Source of the DNA: Phycisphaerales bacterium
GTDB lineage: Bacteria > Planctomycetota > Phycisphaerae > Tepidisphaerales > Tepidisphaeraceae
Direction of reading: 5' to 3'
NCBI GenBank assembly: GCA_028288775.1
Contig: JAQGHP010000462.1
Coordinates: 1 to 6,406, forward strand
Length of the DNA stretch: 6,406 bases
The notes below the pieces were generated by a model. It ran no database searches. It worked only from the letters and a program-made list of their open reading frames with translations, and had not been told where the DNA came from. The position numbers and the translations under genes are program-made. Below are positions 1 to 6,400 of the stretch, in pieces; position 1 is the first letter of the stretch; each line of letters begins with the position of its first letter.

Positions 1-31
1 CGGCTGTGATTCCGCCGGCGGAAGACAATGA

Positions 32-51
32 CACAGCCGGGGGCGGCTGTG
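32..51. repeat. Short perfect hairpin downstream of the halogenase
   Basis: CACAGCCG, four G bases, then CGGCTGTG form a perfect 8-base-pair stem with a 4-base loop. A further copy of CGGCTGTG lies at 1-8, so the middle arm could pair either way. No T-run follows on either strand, so it does not look like a classical terminator. It could be an edge of a dispersed intergenic repeat cut by the window boundary. The rest of 1-154 holds one more hairpin (77-95) and no gene I can support. Confidence 0.6.
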
Positions 52-76
52 CTACATTATTCCGGAGTACCGGGAC

Positions 77-95
77 CATGGGTTGAAAACCCATG
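77..95. repeat. Short perfect hairpin CATGGGTT/AACCCATG
   Basis: CATGGGTT and AACCCATG make an 8-base-pair stem with a GAA loop, about 60 bases beyond the halogenase stop codon. It could protect the 3' end of the halogenase mRNA or act as a weak terminator, but there is no T-run after it on the minus strand. The decamer CGGAGTACCG just beside it (63-72) recurs inside the large hairpin at 1576-1585, which suggests related intergenic repeat material. Confidence 0.5.
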
Positions 96-154
96 CCACG
101 ACATACCGCGGCGCCGCTTCCTTCAAAGAATAATTACTGAATGCGACAGCGTTT

Positions 155-1417
<1,263 letters not shown>

Positions 1418-1443
1418 CGTGTTATCTCCTTTTCGCGGCGACG

Positions 1444-1468
1444 ACTATAGGGCCAGGATCGGCGTCAA
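1444..1468 (-). promoter_or_regulatory. Candidate promoter or operator elements upstream of the halogenase
   Basis: Reading the minus strand, TTGACG (1463-1468) is followed by TATAGT (1444-1449), about 27 bases before the halogenase start. Each box resembles a sigma-70 element, but the 13-base gap is too short for a standard promoter. Either TATAGT works with a poor -35 box or the resemblance is accidental. The same two words, extended to TTGACGC and TATAGTC, occur in the marR promoter with a different gap. Confidence 0.25.
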
Positions 1469-1511
1469 CCATCTGTCGAAAGCGGTAGTTGGTTAGCTTA
1501 AAAGGTCCGCT

Positions 1512-1600
1512 GGGTGCCACAGGTCGGCGTACTCGCAGACCTGTGCTCTTTCGGCGACTTTGGATGCACAGGTCTCGGAGTACCGCGACCTGTGGCACCC
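1512..1600. repeat. 89-base nested inverted repeat with 35-base arms
   Basis: The two arms (1512-1546 and 1566-1600) match at 31 of 35 positions once one is reverse-complemented, around a 19-base loop. The outermost 14 bases (GGGTGCCACAGGTC) and innermost 10 bases (AGACCTGTGC) pair perfectly. The four mismatches fall in two small symmetric bulges, GGC against GCG and GC against CG. Each arm also contains ACAGGTC and its reverse AGACCTGT, so a cruciform with side hairpins is possible. There is no T-run and no open frame of note. It looks like a mobile, non-coding palindromic element of the REP or MITE kind; target-site duplications are not evident. Confidence 0.8.
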
Positions 1601-1621
1601 GCGCCCGTCGTTCCAAACTGA

Positions 1622-1702
1622 GCCACTACCTGAAGGGCCGGTTCGAACAGGCCACTACCTATTCTATATTATTACTTGTCCAAACAATCGTTGTCCAGAC
1701 AA
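1622..1702. repeat. Short direct repeats and a palindrome in the halogenase-thioredoxin gap
   Basis: GCCACTACCT occurs twice, at 1622-1631 and 1651-1660. TTGTCCA occurs twice 15 bases apart (1676-1682 and 1691-1697), and the second copy is part of the perfect palindrome TTGTC-CA-GACAA (1691-1702). The stretch between, around 1660-1675, is unusually AT-rich for this window. These are operator-like features, but no gene starts close by on either strand, so their role is unknown. The wider gap 1418-1837 contains no convincing coding sequence. Confidence 0.45.
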
Positions 1703-1714
1703 ATTGAAAAGAGG

Positions 1715-1743
1715 AAGGCCGGCCCGAATGCGGGGCCGGCCTT
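1715..1743 (-). terminator. Probable intrinsic terminator downstream of the thioredoxin gene
   Basis: AAGGCCGGCCC and GGGCCGGCCTT form a perfect 11-base-pair GC-rich stem with a 7-base loop. On the minus strand the stem is followed by TTCCTCTTTTC, a moderately T-rich tail. On the plus strand it ends in TTTT, so it may work in both directions. It lies about 95 bases past the thioredoxin stop codon and is the only stem with this architecture in the window. Confidence 0.6.
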
Positions 1744-1763
1744 TTGAATCGCGTTTTGTGTGC

Positions 1764-1815
1764 TTGTGGTGCAGCCTTTCAGGCTGCAGACGCAGGCCCA
1801 AAGCCTGCACCACAA
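1764..1815. repeat. 52-base palindromic intergenic repeat just after the thioredoxin gene
   Basis: TTGTGGTGCAG-C-CTTT (1764-1779) pairs with 1800-1815 at 15 of 16 positions, and weaker pairing continues inward. Each half also folds on itself: GCAGCCT-ttc-AGGCTGC on the left and GCAGGC-ccaaa-GCCTGC on the right. The element can therefore switch between one long stem and two small hairpins. It shares no sequence with the hairpin at 1512-1600, so it belongs to a different repeat family. It ends 22 bases from the thioredoxin stop codon and could stabilise that mRNA's 3' end. Confidence 0.7.
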
Positions 1816-1837
1816 CTTATGAATCATGCACGGTCAT

Positions 1838-2404
1838 CTACGCCGCGGGGGCCTTTTCCTTCAGTGCGGTTTCCACCGCCTCGTCCACTTTCTTGCCGCC
1901 GTCCTGCGGGTCGAAGCCTACGAAGACCGCCTTCACCGACCCATCGCGGCCGATGACCAGCGTCGTCGGGATGCCCTCCACCCGGTAAGCGTCCATGGTC
2001 TTACCTTCGGTGTCCATGGGAACCGTGAAGGTGTAGTTGTTCTTTTTCATGAAGGGCTCGATCTTGTCCTTGCCTTCGCGGGCGTTGACGACGAGCACCT
2101 TGAGGCCCTTGGCGGCCAGGTCCTTGTCCTCGGAAAGCTTTTGGACGTGCGGGAGCGAAGCGCGGCAGGGGCCGCACCAGGTGGCCCAGAAATCGACCAC
2201 CACCACGCTCCCCTTCAAATCGGATAATTTCACGTCCTTGTCGTCCACCGTCTTCAGGGCAAAGTCCGGAGCGGGCTTGTCCTTCAAGGAAGCGGGGCCC
2301 TCGCCGGCGCCCAGCGCCGAGCGCGAACCGATCCCGATAAGAATGGCCAGTCCGAGCAACAACCCTGCGGCACAAGAAAGGACGTATGGCCAGCGGCGGT
2401 TCAT
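1838..2404 (-). CDS. TlpA-type secreted or membrane-anchored thioredoxin-fold protein
   Basis: This 188-residue protein is a thiol-disulfide oxidoreductase acting outside the cytoplasm. After a basic start (NRRW), a hydrophobic stretch at about residues 7-27 serves as signal peptide or membrane anchor; cleavage near SALGA (29-33) is possible. The AhpC/TSA-Redoxin domain begins at about PAPDF (44-48). The active site is FWATWCGPC, with the redox cysteines at 77 and 80, and the cis-proline loop is GIPTT (Pro146). Length and layout are typical of TlpA/ResA proteins. I chose the ATG at 2404 over one 15 codons upstream because GGAGATTTT immediately precedes it and it places a proper signal sequence at the N-terminus. 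TlpA/ResA proteins commonly reduce cysteines in cytochrome c maturation or other secreted proteins; no cytochrome gene is nearby, so the client is unknown. A probable terminator lies downstream. Confidence 0.92.
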   Translation of the reverse strand: MNRRWPYVLSCAAGLLLGLAILIGIGSRSALGAGEGPASLKDKPAPDFALKTVDDKDVKLSDLKGSVVVVDFWATWCGPCRASLPHVQKLSEDKDLAAKGLKVLVVNAREGKDKIEPFMKKNNYTFTVPMDTEGKTMDAYRVEGIPTTLVIGRDGSVKAVFVGFDPQDGGKKVDEAVETALKEKAPAA

Positions 2405-2468
2405 AAAATCTCCTTCCACCAGGGCATGCCCGGCGGAGTGCGAGGACATGTGCGCGTTGCGCCAGGAA

Positions 2469-2531
2469 TCACGGTTCCAAGCCCGTATGAGGATAGCAAC
2501 CCTGACCGCAGGCCGCCATGACGGAGTTCAT
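2469..2531 (-). other. Possible 20-codon leader ORF upstream of the thioredoxin gene
   Basis: In the 205-base gap between the exporter and the thioredoxin gene, an ATG at 2531 opens a 20-codon frame ending in TGA at 2469. It contains CGQGC, two cysteines spaced by three residues. An AGGG tract about 10 bases upstream is only a weak ribosome site. A TAAAAT hexamer resembling a -10 box overlaps the ATG, with no good -35 partner. It may be chance; no other gene or clear promoter is visible in this gap. Confidence 0.15.
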
Positions 2532-2609
2532 TTTATCTGCCCTCTGCCATGAATCGCGAGTGTTATGCGGATGACCGTGGCCCTGCTGGGCGCTGCAAAA
2601 CGTAGCCGA

Positions 2610-4223
2610 TCAATGCCCCATCGGCTCGGTGTGGGCCGACAGGTTGATGCGGCCCAGGAACAGCACGAGCCCGACGACCAGCAGGCACCCGACCGCCATG
2701 ACCTTGAACACGTCCAGGTACGCGAGCATCGAGGCCTGTGCCTGTACGCTGTGGAACATTGCCGCGGCGGCGCGGGTTGCGGCTTCCACCGGGCCCGAGC
2801 CTTGGGCGGCGAAGCCGTGGGTCAAGTTCTGCATGCGGATCTGGAACGCAGTGTCGTACGGGGTCAGATGCGTCACGAGGCGGTCGGTATGGAGCTGCGC
2901 GCGGCGCTCCAGCAGGGTCACTGCCACGGAGATGCCGACGCCCCCGCCGAGGTTACGCATGAGGTTGATCAGGGCCGAGGCGTTGTTGCTCTTGCCCGGT
3001 GGCAGTCCGGAATACGCGAGGGTATTGAGCGGCACGAAAAAGAGCGGCAGCCCCACCGCCTGCAGCACCCGCGCCCACGCGACGTGCGCGAAGGAAACGT
3101 GCGTGTTGAAGCCCGTCAGATGGAACATCGCGCCGGCCGTGATCAGCAGTCCCACGGCCATCAGGTACTTGGGCTGAATGCGCTTGACGAGCATCCCGGC
3201 GATGGGCATCACGAGCATCAGCGAGAAGCCGCCGCCCATGAGGATGAGCCCTGCGTTCGTCGCGTTGTACCCGAGCAGGTCCTGCACGAAGGCGGGGAGC
3301 ATGACCGTTGTCGAGTTCAGCACGAAGCCGACGACGAACATCAGGATGTTGGTGAACAGGAAGCTCGGCCGCTTGAGCAGCGGCAGATCGACCACGGGCT
3401 CTTTCGCGACGAACAATTCCCACAGTAGCGTGCCCGAGAGGCAGACGCCGGAGATGAGGCTGAAGAACACGATGAAGTGGGAGCCGAACCAGTCGTCTTC
3501 CTGTCCCTTGTCGAGCACCACCTGCATGCAGCCCAGGCCGAGTGTGACCAGGAGGAAGCCGACGTAATCGATGCGCAGGCCGCCGGTCTTCCAGACTTGG
3601 GCGTGCTCTTTTTTTGCGGCGGGGGAGTCCTGCACGAGCCAGGAGGAGAGGATGAGCGACACGATGCCTACGGGGATATTGATGAAGAAGATCCAGCGCC
3701 AGGAGTAGTTGTCGGTGATCCATCCGCCGAGGGTCGGGCCGATCGCCGGGGCGCAGACGACGGCGATGCCGTAGACGGCGAACGCCATGCCCCGCTGCGC
3801 CGGGGCGAAGGTGTCGGCGAGGATCGACTGCTCGCTGGGCGCCAGCCCGCCGCCGCCAAAGCCCTGCAAGACGCGGAAAAACAGCAGCCACCCGAGGCTG
3901 GGCGCCAGCCCGCAGAGGATCGAGCTAACCGTGAACAGCGCCACGCACGACATGTAAAATCGCTTGCGGCCGAAAACGCTGGCCAGCCAGCCGCTGATCG
4001 GCATCACCACGGCATTGGCCACGAGGTAGCTGGTCAACACCCACGCGCCCTCGTTGGCCCCGGCGCCCAGGTTTCCCGAGATGTTCCGCAGGGACACGTT
4101 GGCGATGCTGGTGTCCATCACCTCCATGAACGTGGCCATGGAGACGACCACGGCGATGATCCAAGGATTCACCGCGGGGCGCTCGAGGCGGGGCAACGAG
4201 ATGGATAAGGCTTGGCTGGACAT
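2610..4223 (-). CDS. emrB: EmrB/QacA-type (DHA2) 14-helix MFS drug exporter
   Basis: This 537-residue inner-membrane protein is a proton-coupled multidrug exporter of the DHA2 family, at full family length. TM1 carries the acidic motif MEVMDTSIANVSL with Asp37. Motif A is GWLASVFGRKRFY (78-90), motif B is RVLQGFGGGG (117-126), and the antiporter motif C is APAIGPTLGGW (158-168), followed by SWRWIFFINIPVG (174-186), characteristic of EmrB-like pumps. It should form a complex with the membrane fusion protein encoded upstream and pump hydrophobic compounds or weak acids from the cytoplasm or membrane. The substrate cannot be read from the sequence. The start at 4223 is the only ATG before TM1, yet no Shine-Dalgarno precedes it: the upstream sequence is a heptamer repeat ending 7 bases from the ATG. 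Translation may depend on coupling or on RNA folding. The symbol reflects family resemblance, not proven orthology. Confidence 0.93.
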   Translation of the reverse strand: MSSQALSISLPRLERPAVNPWIIAVVVSMATFMEVMDTSIANVSLRNISGNLGAGANEGAWVLTSYLVANAVVMPISGWLASVFGRKRFYMSCVALFTVSSILCGLAPSLGWLLFFRVLQGFGGGGLAPSEQSILADTFAPAQRGMAFAVYGIAVVCAPAIGPTLGGWITDNYSWRWIFFINIPVGIVSLILSSWLVQDSPAAKKEHAQVWKTGGLRIDYVGFLLVTLGLGCMQVVLDKGQEDDWFGSHFIVFFSLISGVCLSGTLLWELFVAKEPVVDLPLLKRPSFLFTNILMFVVGFVLNSTTVMLPAFVQDLLGYNATNAGLILMGGGFSLMLVMPIAGMLVKRIQPKYLMAVGLLITAGAMFHLTGFNTHVSFAHVAWARVLQAVGLPLFFVPLNTLAYSGLPPGKSNNASALINLMRNLGGGVGISVAVTLLERRAQLHTDRLVTHLTPYDTAFQIRMQNLTHGFAAQGSGPVEAATRAAAAMFHSVQAQASMLAYLDVFKVMAVGCLLVVGLVLFLGRINLSAHTEPMGH

Positions 4224-4230
4224 CGGTAGC

Positions 4231-4368
4231 AGGACTGAGGACTGAGGACTGAGTGCTGAGTGCTGAGTGCTGGGTGCTGAGGTGAGGAGCTGGGAGCCGG
4301 GTTATACTGACGGAGCTCTTCCGCCTTTAGGTTCTCAGTCCTCAGTCCTCAGTCCTCAGTCCTCAGCA
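4231..4368. repeat. Inverted blocks of a 7-base tandem repeat between emrA and emrB
   Basis: Left block 4233-4281 is seven heptamers on the plus strand: GACTGAG three times, TGCTGAG twice, TGCTGGG, TGCTGAG. Right block 4334-4368 is CTCAGTC four times and then CTCAGCA, the reverse complements of the same units. Bases 4231-4253 match the right block perfectly in reverse complement over 23 positions, so a long stem can form around a loop of about 80 bases, with several slipped registers. The blocks and the 52 bases between them occupy most of the 150-base gap, running from 5 bases after the emrA stop codon to 7 bases before the emrB start codon. The frame is not coding. It looks like an expanded or inserted non-coding repeat. 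Confidence 0.9.
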
Positions 4369-4373
4369 CTTCC

Positions 4374-5525
4374 TCACCGCACTTTCACCTCCGGCACCAC
4401 CGACATTCCCGGCGCCAGGACGCGGTCCTTGTCCTGGGCTTGGCCGGGGTCGAGGGTTATTTTTACCGGGACGCGCTGGACGACTTTTACGAAATTGCCG
4501 GTGGCGTTTTCCGCGGGGAGGACGCTGAAGCGCGAGCCGGTGCCGGATTGGATCGAGTCCACCTTGCCCGTGAAGCGCTGCGCCGGATAGGCGTCCACCG
4601 TCACGTTTACGCTCTGACCCGGACGCACCTGCTCGAGCTGCGTTTCCTTGAAGTTGGCGGTCACCCAGACGTCCGGCGGCACGAGCGCCAACAGCGCCTG
4701 GCCGGTCTGCACGTACGACCCGGGCTCCACATTTTTACGAGTAATTCGCCCGTCCTCGGGCGCGGTGATGGTGCAGTACGTGAGGTTCACATCCGCGCGA
4801 TGGACGTCCGCGGATGCCTTGGCCAGATCGCCTTGCGCGCCCTCCACCGCGGCCTGCGCGGTCAGCGTCTTCGCCTCCGCGGCGGCCAGCTTCGCCTTGG
4901 CCTGGGCGACCAGCGCCTGCGTGCTTCGCTGCGTCGCGACCACGTTTCCCAGTTGCTGCTTGGAGACCGCGGCGGGGTTGCTCTCGGCGACGTCCTGGTA
5001 ACGCTTCAGGTCCGAAGCGGCATTGCCGGCGTTGGCCTCGGCGACGGCGATGTCCGCCTCAGCCTCGTCCCGGCCGGCCGTTGCCGCGGCGATTTGCGCT
5101 TTGGCTTCATCAAGCCGTCCGCGGGCCGCGGCCTCGGTGGCGCGGGCCTGCTCGAGCGCTACGCGATAATCGGTCGGGTCCAATTCCACGAGCACGTCTC
5201 CCTTGTGTACGGGAGAGTTGTCCTCCACGCGCACGGCCTGCACCCGCGCGGGGACCTGGGGGCTGATGGGGATGACGCGCCCTTCGATGGCCGCGTCGTC
5301 GGTGGATTCGAATTGGCGTGCGTGCAGCCAATACAGCGTGCCGGCGATCGCGCCGCCGACCATGAGGACCAGGAGCAGTCCCAAAAGAACGGGGCGCTTT
5401 CGTGAGGTCTTTCGCCTCGCGGCGCGGGAGAATTCGGCTGTTGAAGGAATGAGCGCATCCCGCTCGGCGAGCGCGACGGGAGCGTCAGATTCGTGGGAAC
5501 GGCCATTGCCGGGTGCGCTGCTCAT
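4374..5525 (-). CDS. emrA: EmrA/HlyD-type membrane fusion protein of the exporter
   Basis: This 383-residue periplasmic adaptor links the inner-membrane exporter to an outer-membrane channel. A basic cytoplasmic N-terminus (SRAARRKTSRKR, 33-44) precedes a single membrane anchor at about 46-67. The first half of the biotinyl-lipoyl domain follows with STDDAAIEGRVIPISPQVPA (74-93), then an alanine-rich coiled-coil hairpin at about 118-245. The second lipoyl half is TITAPEDGRI (252-261) with GSYVQTGQALL, and the beta-barrel contains WVTANFKETQLEQVRPGQ (287-304), a hallmark of EmrA proteins. Length and order are normal for the family. The ATG lies 7 bases after the marR stop codon with GGAG about 10 bases upstream inside the marR end, so translation is probably coupled to marR. 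The window encodes no TolC-like partner. It is transcribed together with marR and, after the repeat-filled gap, emrB. Confidence 0.93.
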   Translation of the reverse strand: MSSAPGNGRSHESDAPVALAERDALIPSTAEFSRAARRKTSRKRPVLLGLLLVLMVGGAIAGTLYWLHARQFESTDDAAIEGRVIPISPQVPARVQAVRVEDNSPVHKGDVLVELDPTDYRVALEQARATEAAARGRLDEAKAQIAAATAGRDEAEADIAVAEANAGNAASDLKRYQDVAESNPAAVSKQQLGNVVATQRSTQALVAQAKAKLAAAEAKTLTAQAAVEGAQGDLAKASADVHRADVNLTYCTITAPEDGRITRKNVEPGSYVQTGQALLALVPPDVWVTANFKETQLEQVRPGQSVNVTVDAYPAQRFTGKVDSIQSGTGSRFSVLPAENATGNFVKVVQRVPVKITLDPGQAQDKDRVLAPGMSVVPEVKVR

Positions 5526-5532
5526 TTTTGGA

Positions 5533-6012
5533 TTACTCCGCAGGGGGCTCGATCATCTTCAACAACGAGCTCAGCGTGCGGTGCTGCGCGGGGCTGAGCG
5601 GGCGAAACATCTCCCGCACCATGGTGCGATGCTTTTCGAACAGCTCGACGAGGAGCGACTCGCCGGCCTTGGTCAAAAAGAGGCGGTTGGCCCGCCGATC
5701 GTTCGGATCTGCGCGGCGCTCGACGAGGCCTGCCGATTCCAGTCGGTCCACCAGCGCCCCGACGTTCCCCTTGGTTACGAGCAGGTGATGTACGAGATCC
5801 TGCTGAATGACCCCCGGCTGCCACGCGATCTTCGCAAGCCCTTCGAATTGCGAGAGGGCCAGATCGTAGGGCGCGAGCATTTCTTCGATCTTGCGCTGCT
5901 GCTTGAGGAAGGTGTGGAACATCTGCCGCCAGGCCTGCAGCGACTCGTCGCCCATGTGGCCGGAGCAGAGGTTCTGCAGGGAAGGCGCGGGCTCGTAGGA
6001 AGGGCGGTCCAT
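5533..6012 (-). CDS. MarR-family transcriptional repressor of the efflux operon
   Basis: This 159-residue cytoplasmic DNA-binding protein is expected to dimerise, bind a palindrome in its own promoter and release it when a small aromatic or drug-like ligand binds. The winged helix-turn-helix spans about residues 56-115. The recognition region is VIQQDLVHHLLVTKGNVGAL (68-87), followed by LVDRLESAGLVERR and the wing motif DPNDRRANRLFLT (102-114), with the DRR triplet typical of MarR proteins. Helices on both sides supply the dimer interface. Position as first gene of an emrA-emrB operon matches E. coli emrRAB, where EmrR has the same job. I kept the ATG at 6012, although no Shine-Dalgarno precedes it; the next ATG at residue 20 has none either, and the promoter position suggests a leaderless message. 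Family assignment is firm; the ligand is unknown. Confidence 0.92.
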   Translation of the reverse strand: MDRPSYEPAPSLQNLCSGHMGDESLQAWRQMFHTFLKQQRKIEEMLAPYDLALSQFEGLAKIAWQPGVIQQDLVHHLLVTKGNVGALVDRLESAGLVERRADPNDRRANRLFLTKAGESLLVELFEKHRTMVREMFRPLSPAQHRTLSSLLKMIEPPAE

Positions 6013-6015
6013 TGG

Positions 6016-6032
6016 TACAATATTAGACTATA
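6016..6032. promoter_or_regulatory. Possible MarR operator overlapping the marR -10 box
   Basis: TACAATATTAGACTATA is an imperfect 17-base palindrome centred on 6024, with 5 of 8 pairs matching. It covers the -10 box of the marR promoter, the usual place for an autorepressor to bind. The symmetry is weak and the sequence AT-rich, so this is a candidate only. Confidence 0.35.
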
Positions 6033-6048
6033 AGCCGCCTTGCGTCAA
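6020..6048 (-). promoter_or_regulatory. Sigma-70-like promoter of the marR-emrA-emrB operon
   Basis: On the minus strand, TTGACG (6043-6048, 5 of 6 matches to the -35 consensus) is separated by exactly 17 bases from TAATAT (6020-6025, 4 of 6 matches to the -10 consensus). The predicted transcription start falls 6-8 bases later, at or next to the A of the marR ATG at 6012. This implies a leaderless transcript and agrees with the lack of a Shine-Dalgarno sequence. Confidence 0.6.
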
Positions 6049-6155
6049 TTGTGATTTTGGGCGGGTAAGGGCGAAAAGGGACTTATTTCGTTTTCGGGGT
6101 TCCCCATTTCAGGGTTAATATTTGATTTATCAAATCTGTTAGAAAAAATGCCTTT

Positions 6156-6188
6156 AAATCGGTCAAAATCGGTCAAAATCGGTCAAAA
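6156..6188. repeat. Three tandem copies of a 10-base repeat (GGTCAAAATC)
   Basis: GGTCAAAATC is repeated with a strict 10-base period: two full copies at 6161-6180, a third (GGTCAAAA) at 6181-6188, and the tail of a preceding copy at 6156-6160. Ten bases is close to one helical turn, so the sites would all face the same side of the DNA. A small AT-rich palindrome, ATTTGA-ttta-TCAAAT (6120-6135), lies just before. The array is about 110-140 bases upstream of the marR promoter. It could be a protein-binding array or simple repeat expansion. Confidence 0.8.
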
Positions 6189-6282
6189 CGAGGGACCAAG
6201 CCGCTGCGGCGGGCTGGAAATGAGGGTGGCGATTGCGCGGGGCTTGGGCATCGGTCACGGGGGTCGTTCAGGGGAGATCGCG

Positions 6283-6400
6283 GGCGCGACGTCGCGCCGA
6301 AGGTCGCGCGGGAAGTCCCCCCGCAAGTCATGGGAGCAACGCGGTTTGCAAGAGGGAGGTGGAGGTCGCGCGACGCGAAAAGTGTCGCGCTTTGTCGCGC
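6283..6400. repeat. Cluster of GTCGCGC motifs including a 16-base perfect palindrome
   Basis: GTCGCGC occurs five times on the plus strand (starting at 6291, 6303, 6365, 6384 and 6394), and its reverse complement GCGCGAC at 6284 and 6368. Two motifs meet head to head as GGCGCGACGTCGCGCC (6283-6298), a perfect 16-base palindrome. Another pair overlaps as the perfect 10-base palindrome GTCGCGCGAC (6365-6374). The region from 6190 to the window end otherwise shows no recognisable gene. The cluster continues to the edge and may extend further. Confidence 0.65.

Noticed and set aside
1560..1988. Plus-strand open frame crossing the intergenic repeats
   Set aside because: It runs through the hairpin, terminator and second palindrome and then into antisense of the thioredoxin; no coherent protein results.
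2405..2449. Upstream ATG extending the thioredoxin by 15 residues
   Set aside because: There is no ribosome site before it, and the extension would push the signal sequence away from the N-terminus; the ATG at 2404 has GGAG at good spacing.
2565..3428. Plus-strand open frame of 287 codons opposite the exporter
   Set aside because: Rich in His, Gln, Glu and Arg with no domain, mirroring hydrophobic codons of the membrane protein on the other strand.
3477..4208. Plus-strand open frame of 243 codons opposite the exporter N-terminus
   Set aside because: Same antisense pattern; it lies entirely within the well-supported exporter gene.
4231..4368. Heptamer blocks as terminal inverted repeats of an insertion sequence
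   Set aside because: Only about 52 bases lie between the blocks, no transposase is encoded, and the blocks are tandem heptamers and not unique-sequence termini.
4440..5405. Plus-strand open frame of 321 codons opposite emrA
   Set aside because: Low-complexity Arg/Gly/Leu peptide, antisense to a clear HlyD-family protein.
6156..6188. Tandem repeats as a CRISPR array or a plasmid replication origin
   Set aside because: Units of 10 bases have no spacers, so it is not CRISPR; no replication initiator gene or DnaA-box cluster is visible, so origin status cannot be supported.
6173..6331. Minus-strand 52-codon frame in the right-hand intergenic region
   Set aside because: Short, rich in Pro, Arg and Ser, its end falls in the tandem repeats, and there is no ribosome site or recognisable family.
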